Assembly: GCA_921293015.1 (NCBI GenBank)
Contig: OV121089.1
Location: 38,054,520 to 38,118,519 of the forward strand
From: Phorcus lineatus
Lineage: Eukaryota; Mollusca; Gastropoda; Trochida; Trochidae
Length of the DNA: 64,000 bases
Direction: 5' to 3'
Each line of letters begins with the position of its first letter. Position 1 is the stretch's first letter. Made by a program: the position numbers and the translations under genes. This document shows positions 53,470-60,973 of the stretch, piece after piece. Under the pieces are notes generated by a model. The model was not told the origin of the DNA. It saw only the letters and a list, made by a program, of their open reading frames with translations, and did no database searches.

Positions 53470-53935
53470 TGAATAAACCTAATATGAGCTAATGATAATC
53501 TGTACCCTTCTGTGATATCACAAAGTCTATTGGTTATCTATGAAATAACTATAAACAGTACGTTTGCTCAGCACTTGCAGCTAATACGGCATAGCTGCAA
53601 GTAAGCCTAATGTACTGTTTGTCTCTTACGAATGAGACACAGAATGTCTAAATTGCCTGTAAATGACTCTTGGTCCTTTTCGATAAAGAACAATCAAATA
53701 TATCTAAATCAACTAACTAGATTTTCTAATCGTCTACAGCCTAAACGATTCGGCTGCCTAACGTGTAATGAAAACTGTCTAGACAAGTCTGGCGACCAGA
53801 CAACGAAAAGCCCGTGCATTTGACGCAGGGACGTGAAATGAACAACAGGTGCTCGCTTGAAGCCCATGTTGCGTTTTGGCGAATGAATATGACACTAAAT
53901 CTTAAAATGAAGAATTAAGAATTGTCTTCAGAACA
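53470..53935 (-). mobile_element. Putative BEL/Pao LTR (3' side)
   Basis: On the minus strand the LTR starts TGTTCTGAAGACAATTC at 53935, directly after a purine tract (AGAGAAGGGCA) that fits the polypurine tract preceding a 3' LTR, and about 145 bases after the pol stop. Its first 110 bases are repeated identically at 55655-55764. A nested hairpin at 53553-53620 (aaacagtacgtt with aatgtactgttt; cttgcagct with agctgcaag) lies within it. The far boundary (about 53470) is a guess, since no target duplication was found. Confidence 0.55.
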
Positions 53936-54081
53936 TGCCCTTCTCTGTTGATAGAACCCTATCAATACAACTAACGACTTGAAAAACGAATAATTTCTAC
54001 AACAACCTGTAATTCCCGAAAAGTTATACAGAAACTATTTACATAAATGCATCACTGGAGGAAAGTTTTCTTTCTATGGAA

Positions 54082-54730
54082 TCAAGCAGAACAATTCCAT
54101 TCCAGTGGACAAATCTTTGTCACTGGTCTGGTCAAAATGGTTTTGCCCATCTGGAGCGTTACCACCCATACATGACCATCTGGACGAGGATGTGTCCTGA
54201 GAACCCTGCCAAGTGGCCAACAACCGCGAGGTGTGTCTGGTCATATCACGACCACGACATCAACACAAACATCACGGGTTGAACTAAACCACTTTTTTCG
54301 AACATTAAGCGTGGGTAACCATTCCTGCATCCAACGTTTCCAAATGTGACGCAGGAGTTCTTGGATTCGTCTCCAACGCTTTCTTGGATTGGATGTCTTA
54401 TCAATCTCTGGGGCAAAGGCACCACCCATTTGACCATGCAAAAAATGGTTTGGCGTCAGAGGTGTTTCATCATTTGGGTGTGCACTTTGGTAGGTTGAAG
54501 GTCTTGAGTTGATGAGGTCCTCTGCTCCTGTGAAAGCAGTCATCAGCTCCTCATCAGTGACATCACCATTGGTCAAGATGGAAAAAATGGCACGCTTTGC
54601 TGATTTGATGAGTGATTAAAAAAACCCGCCAAAGTGTGGTGTATTTGAAGGATTGAATTGCCACTTGATGCCTTTGTTTGCCAAAGATGATTTGAGCTGG
54701 TTTGAATCCAGACCAGACCAGACCAGACAG
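54082..54730 (-). pseudogene. BEL/Pao retrotransposon pol: integrase C-terminal part
   Basis: The minus-strand translation gives GIKWQFNPSNTPHFGGFF, then a stop, then SLIKSAKRAI, TDEELMTAF, DLINSRPSTY, ETPLTPNHFLHG, RKRWRRIQELLRHIWKRW and PRGCWPLGRVLRTHPRPDGH. It ends in a stop at 54082-54084. These are the hallmarks of BEL/Pao integrases: the PHFGGxWE block, the NSRP and LTPNHFL motifs, then the RWRRxQ and WPLGRV region. The integrase would insert reverse-transcribed DNA into the host genome. The codon expected to encode the catalytic Glu of PHFGGxWE is TAA, and another stop (TGA) lies at 54241-54243, so the product is inactive. The N-terminal zinc domain and the first two catalytic Asp are missing. 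Confidence 0.93.
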
Positions 54731-55048
54731 TGAGTGAGTGAGTTGAGGTTTAACGTGCTTTGAACAATATTTCAGTTATTAAACACGTGGATAACAAGCA
54801 TCCAGAAGAGAGTGGACAGATCAGGGAGAAAGGGATAGACAGGATGAGGGAAAAGACGGAAAGAAAGGCATAGTGAGAGATACAGAGCAGGTTTTAGAAG
54901 GACTCAAATTTGGTCTGGCTTCTACCCGTCCACCTGTCCAGCTTGGGTCACCCTACCAGGAGCAAGTTCGCTCCGGCTGGCATAGCTCTCGGGGCCTCCG
55001 AAGCACGCAAACCACCACACCACGGTAAGGTATTGAGTCCAGTGGTGG
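54731..55048 (-). mobile_element. Family B SINE nested in BEL pol
   Basis: On the minus strand the element starts CCACCACTGGACT and has the head TGGTGTGGTGGTTTGCG (box A-like). A body with GCTATGCCAGCCGGAGC and AAGCTGGACAGG follows, ending in AGCACGTTAAACCTC and ACTCACTCAC. A 12-bp target duplication, cagaccagacag, flanks it (54719-54730 and 55049-55060). The head is not a clear tRNA and no good box B was found, so it may be a non-autonomous retroposon of another origin, for example a shortened LINE derivative. The tail resembles that of family A (TGAAATA-TTGTTCAAAGCACGTTAAAC against TGAAATA-ATCTTGAAAGCGGCGTTAAAC), suggesting the same or a related LINE partner. Confidence 0.88.
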
Positions 55049-55060
55049 CAGACCAGACAG

Positions 55061-55579
55061 CAACAATGATGAAAGGAGACACAAGTCCAAGTGGATCAAA
55101 TAACCTGTCAGTCTCTCTAAGGAAATTTCTTTTGGTCATGCTCAATCCATTGGACTTAACTTCGTAGAGAAACCTAAAGTCATCACTTTCAGCATTCCAG
55201 GTAAGACCAAGAGCTTTTACTGATGGTAACTCACTCATGTGTATGTTGATATCTTTCAACTGGTCACCAATGGGAATATGATCTAGGACCTGAAGTGAGT
55301 TCCCCACTTTCTAGCATGCATGCCAGCAGAACTCCAGCGTTCAACTGCTCATACAATTCTATTGCCTTACTATCAGTTTCTACCGAGTCCATGTTGTCAT
55401 CCATGTATGTGGAGTTTTGTATGGTTTCAGCAGCCAAAGAATAGTCGTTCGCATGTGCTTTAGAATGCTCTTGTGATATGTACTGTGCCAAGAAGGGAGA
55501 GCAATTCATTCCAAAAACGACTCTGGAAAACTCATACACCGAAGGTATTGAGTCCAGTGGTGGTTTGTATTGAGTAATC
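55061..55579 (-). pseudogene. BEL/Pao retrotransposon pol: reverse transcriptase part
   Basis: Reading the minus strand from 55579, PSVYEFSRVVFGMNCSPF and LAAETIQNSTYMDDNMDS carry the YMDD active-site box (codons at 55396-55407). After two frame changes near 55300 come QVLDHIPIGDQ, LPSVKALGLTWNAESDDF and FLRETDRLFDPLGLVSPF, all typical of BEL/Pao reverse transcriptases. The frame then joins directly to integrase sequence at the SINE target site, so RNase H and the integrase N-terminus were already deleted when the SINE arrived. It is inactive. Confidence 0.93.
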
Positions 55580-55764
55580 AAGTGGCCAACAACCGCGAGG
55601 TGTGTCTGGTGATATCACGACCACGACATCAACACAAACATCACGGGTTGAACTCAGGGACGTGAAATGAACAACAGGTGCTCGCTTGAAGCCCATGTTG
55701 CGTTTTGGCGAATGAATATGACACTAAATCTTAAAATGAAGAATTAAGAATTGTCTTCAGAACA
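55579..55764 (-). pseudogene. Rearranged 5' side: LTR start fused to a pol 3' fragment
   Basis: 55655-55764 is identical over 110 bp to the start of the LTR at 53826-53935. It is fused directly to 55579-55654, a copy of the pol 3' region 54210-54285 with one difference in 76. This in turn abuts the reverse transcriptase fragment. In an intact element the LTR would be followed by the primer-binding site and gag, so this arrangement is a deletion or recombination product. The only difference in the 76-bp piece is at the TGA stop (54241-54243), which reads TCA (serine) here. Confidence 0.85.
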
Positions 55765-57460
55765 AGGATTATGTTTTATGAAAAATAATCGTCACGAGAA
55801 ACCTTTTGGCATCTACAATTGCATGAAGGCACGTTAGCACTATATTTTTGTACTCGAATTCGATATTATAAAGCATGCGCAGAACCTTCACTCCCTCGTG
55901 ATTTCTATCGATGCAAATAAATATGTATCAGTGATTATAAATGGTCTACACACACTAATGAAAGAATTAAGACGGCCGAGGTCACAAACAGACATTAAAA
56001 TCGTGAGATTCGGTTGCAAAAAAGAAAGAAATTAATTACTTGCCATATTAGGCATCTCCACGTAGTACTGACCATGTAATATCTTGTTTACTGGCGCGGC
56101 ACTCTGCGAAAATGGAATATTCATATTTGATCAAAATTACTTTGAGGCTAACATAAACGGTATTTAATTCATTAAAATTATTTCAATGCGAGCTGGTATA
56201 GCTGGTTGTTTGAACTATAAGAACTTAATTGTTCCGTATGCTCCAACTAATATCAACCCCTCACCAACTTTCATTCGTTCCAAAGATCATTAATTCTCTC
56301 GAGTTCTGTTACAATAGTGTCTGCGAATGATTTCAGAAGAGTCGGATATTTAAGTAATTTGTCATCCATTTGTATTTCAGGGAATCACTTCATCACGAAA
56401 GATGCAAGACTCAACGATTTGAGTTAACACTTGAAACTGGATAAACATTGAGATATTAATACAAAAGAAAGGAGAAAGAAGTTAAAGAGTTAAATTAATC
56501 ATGTGGCATTTTGATTATTTTCATTCACATTTTAGAAGGCTGAAACATTGTCTAATGCACGTTAAACTAACTAACGCTTGAAAAAGGTTGTTTTTTTCTT
56601 GACCAGCCAAGACGTCTTATCAACTTGTAGTTGATCAACAGGCTCGGCGCGCACAGCAGACATTAACTTCATATATCCATTAACTTCAGATAGTCTATTT
56701 ACCTGCTTTGGATAAAAATATAAACTGTTATGGATTGTTGAAATGTAAAAGTTGTATTGACATATTATAAGGCTATGAGAAAATCAATTTAGCAGGTGCC
56801 GCAATATTTGACTCTTACAGGTATTTAGTTTTGGAATAGAACAATAATATTTTAAAGTATGGCCCCTACAGCCCTTTTCAGAGACAACGTAGTCACTTAA
56901 AGTACAATTAAAATACAGTAATCTCAAGTGTCAATCGAGCGTGCATTTAATTTTGTTTACATACTCACCTATGCTGAATATTTAATCTAAATATCTAATC
57001 ACTGTTTCACTGGTTTCTTTGATCTGAAATCCTGACGGGTAATATTATAATCAGACCTTTGCCATAAGTTATAGTAAATGTATAAATTTGATCGAATCCG
57101 CTTATTAAAATTTTTATATTTTGGGTTTTTATCATCAAATTAATACATTTTCTTATATTCAAATCGTAGAAAGTAATGGTAAAACCTTCACTTAAACAAT
57201 TTAAGTATGAATTCTTCAGGTTACTAAAATTTCAGGTCAAAATGCAAATCTTGTGCATACCTTGTACCAGTGTCGCCAGGTTAGAGCGAGATTAGAGCAA
57301 ATAGAGCGAGATTAGCTTGAAGCATGGGCCATCGTCCGTTCATCTTTTGTTCTTTGTTCACTTGTTCTTCTTCACCTCAATAACTAATGTACCCGAAAAG
57401 AGCTGATATTTAGTTGGTTACCTTGCACCTAGGTATCAAAGTTGTTTATATATATATTGT
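55765..57460. other. No gene recognised
   Basis: AT-rich sequence between the BEL/Pao remnant and the next clear duplicated block. A 20-bp-period duplication (tagagcgagattag at 57282 and 57302) is present. Nothing else is supported. Confidence 0.45.
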
Positions 57461-57810
57461 TTATATACATATTATGAAAATGATGGTTGAATTGAATGTG
57501 TTATATTCTTTCTTTATTTTAGCAAGCATACAAAAACATATACAATATCCTAAATCATGGCTATTTAATTTAGGCCAATAAGAATTATTCCTAAAGAACT
57601 CGCACGTTGGTTTCTGAAAGGAGTTGAAAGCATTGAGAAACATTTCTTCCTGTAAAAATACAATGCCTTATGGTTATAAAATCGTATTGATTAATGCCAT
57701 TCTGTGAGAATCTTGTTAGTTCTTTTAGCCTTTGTCCCCTTTTAAGAGAAAATTCAACAGACAGAAAAGACAAAGAAAACAAATGCACTTCGATGCGGCA
57801 ACAGCACATA

Positions 57811-58377
57811 CAGCTGCGTGCCAAAAGTTTGTTCACATACCTGAGTATACTAGTGCAAATATCATGTAATTTGAGATGCCTTTTGGGCATCGTAGCGTTA
57901 CGAAAAAGAAACGTATGATATTGAATTTTCAATACTCATATGCGAATCCATTCTTCTTTAAAGAAAATGTTTTTCATACCCCATACCCGTAAACGTTTTG
58001 GGAGGTCATTGAAGAGACCAGAGGTCAAAATTCCGAAAACGCTAATTTTTATTTTTCTCAATAAAATCCTTTATAAGTTATAACCTTTTTTAAAAACATT
58101 GGTCACCTTCGTTCCTTCGCACAAAGTCAATGTGATAATGTTTAAATTTCGAAAATGTGACCACTTCTGTCTATTTCACTATGCCAAAATTCGAATTTTG
58201 CACGAGAGACCAGATGACCCAAAATGAGTTCAAGAATGGCTATTACACACATGGACAGTGGGTGATCCATTGTCAGTTTTGCTGAAGTTATTCTATTGAC
58301 CTTGAAATGAAACCCAAATTGCATGATAATTGCACTACGATTCAGTAGTGAGTGAACAAACTTTCGGTATGAAGCTG
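57811..58377. mobile_element. TA-flanked MITE, long copy
   Basis: The left end cagctgcgtgccaaaagttt, then gttcac, is the inverted counterpart of the right end (reverse complement cagcttcataccgaaagttt, then gttcac). TA duplications lie at 57809-57810 and 58378-58379. The duplicated locus near 41540-41555 (gatgcggcgatggcacatattttcc) lacks it and retains one TA, an almost ideal empty site. The length is 567 bp. There is no transposase; the overlapping frames at 57591-57932 and 58142-58498 have no known motifs. TA target choice and inverted ends suggest Tc1/mariner-type mobilisation. Confidence 0.92.
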
Positions 58378-58983
58378 TAATTTCCAATGATGTTTTGAAT
58401 AGGGGCAAGTTTAAGACAATCGAAATGTGTGAAAGTTTTGAGGTCAGAGGGTTATTGAAAGATTCCCCGTTTTGATATAAAATGTTGTAATTGAACAAGA
58501 TGATTTTGATTTAGATAATTTAAACAATACAAACATCGTTCTGAAAATTGTTTCCTTCCGGAACTGTAATGACGTAATTTCCATTGTCTACATCTTTGAA
58601 GCGCTTATTCTGCAAATCACCTGTTTACATTACTAGGAAGACTGTACCAAAACGGATAGTTTGGCTTGAAAGTCAAACCATACATATGATGTTTAAACAA
58701 AGGACAAAAATTATTGTTTTCTTACCTCCGGACAATCTGCTTAGGAACAAAATTGGACTTTCTAAACTAACCTTTTCAATCTATGCAGAAAAATATTTGA
58801 CAGATATCAAGGAATTTACACGTATCAGGTATCACCAGTTGATGTTGGTGACCTCGACTTAAAGGTCACATAACCATTTTACCAGTTGTTACAATGGTGT
58901 AAGTGTGGTATAAACCGCTGCAGCCAGAGTCTTCTAATTAGTATCAAACCTCATTATCTAGGTCATCAACTCATTTTTAAAAT

Positions 58984-59312
58984 CCACCACTGGACTTGGT
59001 ACCTTATCGTGGTGTGGTGGTTTGCGTGCTTCGATCAGAGACCCCGAGAGCTATGCCAGCCGGAGCTTATATGCTCCTGGTAGGGACACCCAAGCTGGAC
59101 AGGTCGACGGGTAGAAGCCAGACCAAATCTGAGTCCTTCTAAAACCTGCTTTCTATCTCTCACTGTGCCTTTCTTTCCGTCTTTTCCCTCATCCTGTCGA
59201 TCCCTTTCTCCCTTATCTGTCCACTCTCTTTTGGATGCTTGTCATCCACGTGTTTAATAACTGAAATACTGTTCAAAGCACGTAAAACCCCAACTCACTC
59301 ACTCACTCACTC
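58984..59312 (+). mobile_element. Family B SINE, full-length copy
   Basis: The same element as 54731-55048 in opposite orientation: CCACCACTGGACTTGG start, TGGTGTGGTGGTTTGCG head, GCTATGCCAGCCGGAGC and AAGCTGGACAGG body, then AGCACGTAAAACCCC and an ACTCACTCAC tail. A direct repeat, actcatttttaaaat, flanks it (58969-58983 and 59313-59327, the start overlapping the ACTC tail). The duplicated site in copy 1 (about 41830-41860, ctttaaagattttaaaat) lacks it. Confidence 0.92.
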
Positions 59313-59499
59313 ACTCATTTTTAAAATGTTTCAAAAGTACCAAAATGTATGTAAAGGTATTTAGGTAACAATGATGTAACATATATAAATATTTTACAGG
59401 TTTGCATTCCCATTAGTTCAATTTGTAGTATTGTATTGATCACGAGGTTCAGACCGTAAGTTTATGCTTTCGGCCATCACCATTGAATCATAAAGCATA

Positions 59500-60137
59500 T
59501 ACAGGGATTCCTACTAACATGCATATGTGAATGATTTTTATTAATCAGAATAGAGTAATGGTTAAAACAGTTTTGATTAGCTGAATATACCATAGTTTTA
59601 AGGATAAAAAGGCAACTTTTAGAGTTGCAAGAGGAGCCTCTATTTAAAATCAATATTTGCAAATATAATAAACAATTATTTACAACTCCAAACAGAAAAT
59701 GGCTTTGAAATAAATCCTTTAAATAATGATTAAATTCAAGGACCCTTTTTACCACTGAAATATAACATTACAAAATACTTTGATCCTTTTTTACCAAAGA
59801 TTAAACAATACAAAAGTAATACAGCAAACTACATGTAACTAAATATTTGTGATTACTCATTACTTTTGGCAGTTAAATGATATAAAACCAATGAAGCAAG
59901 TTTTTTAAAACTTGTGACATTTAGAATCTTCTATCATATATTAAGAAAACGTTCTGAACGATGTTGGATGATATTTAGAAGGAAGAACAAAACTGAAATT
60001 TTGAAAAAAGATGAAATTATTTAATCTTAATGTATTTAAGGTAAATATGTTATTTTTACAGTCACTTACGTATGGTTTATAGTGATAAATAGAGGATAGT
60101 TAATTTGTCAAATACAAGATGTGTTTTTAGAGTGGAT
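59500..60137. other. No gene recognised
   Basis: AT-rich sequence after the last clear duplicated block. No coding motif or defined repeat end was found. Confidence 0.5.
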
Positions 60138-60204
60138 AAACCTTCGTAGTAAGACAGAGGTTGTATAGGAATTTATGACGGAGCTTCCTCTGTTGCGAAA
60201 GAAT
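60138..60204. repeat. Solo arm of the 39.8-kb foldback family
   Basis: This 67-bp segment (aaaccttcgtagtaagacag, aggttgtataggaatttatg, acggagct, cctctgttgcgaaagaatg) corresponds to the right arm of the element at 39839-40294. No partner arm was found nearby, so it is a solo end or a deleted copy. Confidence 0.7.
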
Positions 60205-60389
60205 GACAAAAATGGCTGCCTATGGATTTTGCTCAATACTTAAGTATTTACTCTACAACATGACCCACTGATGACTTTTCATTTGGCATGAACTGATCTT
60301 AACTTAGGGAAATTTAAGACATTAAAACCATAATGTCCCCTTTAACATTACGCCTATGGGAAAAAAATTATATGTCTTCAAATGAAAAA

Positions 60390-60602
60390 GCGGACTTCGT
60401 ACGATATATTTAGCGCGATTTTACGGACAGATTGTATACAGAAAGAGCGATTTCAACGGATTTAAAAATCCCGCTGGTGGCCAGCGGAAATTCGCTGTTG
60501 ACATAATCTAGGTCAAAGCCCAGTGCGCATGTCCGGACATAAGGGAATCACCAACGTAACTGGTTCGCGCGTTTGTATGCGCACAGTGACAGCAAAAACA
60601 AC
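60390..60602 (+). promoter_or_regulatory. Candidate CpG-type promoter
   Basis: CpG density rises abruptly here (ttagcgcgattttacgg, cagtgcgcatgtccgg, ggttcgcgcg). Two NRF1-like half sites, TGCGCAT at 60524-60530 and TGCGCA at 60578-60583, precede the ATG at 60603. NRF1-type motifs typify TATA-less CpG promoters of broadly expressed genes. The combination with a well-placed start codon and splice site supports a promoter, but there is no direct transcription evidence. Confidence 0.4.
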
Positions 60603-60973
60603 ATGGCTGCACTTGCTGAGTTTGTCTGCGGGCGAATTTTGAGCGATGTAATTTCCCGAGGAGGACGGCTGGGCTTTAGTCACGAGATGCCGAGGAAACA
60701 ACTGCTAAATGCCTGGTAAGAATTGGTAAATTCCAAAGATAATCTTGCTGTGAACGTCGCAAAATTGAGATTTTCATAGCGATTGACACTAGAATATGAC
60801 CCGTCATGTCTATTTCACTCTTAATTGTTAAAAAAGGTCCACTTCAATTCAGTTATTAATCATAACTTACATAACAAAATCATTATTTAATCATTGATTT
60901 TTACAGGTCTAAATCCTTTCACGTGGACAGATGGGCTACTTGCTTCAGGGATGAGAACACACCGGATGAATGA
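60603..60973 (+). CDS. Candidate two-exon gene for a 59-residue protein of unknown function
   Basis: Exon 1 (60603-60715) starts with ATG in strong Kozak context (acaacATGGC; A at -3, G at +4) and encodes MAALAEFVCGRILSDVISRG and so on. It is interrupted after two bases of a codon by the donor CCTG|GTAAGA. The acceptor (ttacag, 60901-60906) resumes the same frame at 60907, encoding SKSFHVDRWATCFRD and ending TPDE before TGA at 60971-60973. The joined frame is 38 plus 21 residues. The codon content is GC-richer than the surroundings. The protein is basic in the middle and has no signal peptide, membrane segment or family signature that I recognise. Alternatively it may be the first coding exon of a longer protein that uses a different acceptor, or a transposon-borne exon. 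The intron is 191 bp. Confidence 0.38.

Larger units (their letters stand above)
46255..59500. repeat. Segmental duplication, copy 2
   Basis: Partner of 27700-42090, with the block correspondence given there. Relative to copy 1 it carries extra material at 47876-49240, about 52810-57460, 57811-58377 and 58984-59312. Each of these is independently recognisable as mobile DNA or contains it. The paralogous sites in copy 1 therefore act as approximate empty sites. Confidence 0.85.

Noticed and set aside
54910-55167. 85-codon plus-strand ORF
   Set aside because: Antisense to the nested SINE and the BEL reverse transcriptase.
58142-58498. 118-codon minus-strand ORF
   Set aside because: It straddles the right end of the TA-flanked MITE, so the frame is created by an insertion junction and shows no known motif.
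60513-60701. 62-codon minus-strand ORF
   Set aside because: Antisense to the better-supported candidate exon 1 and lacks comparable start and splice context.
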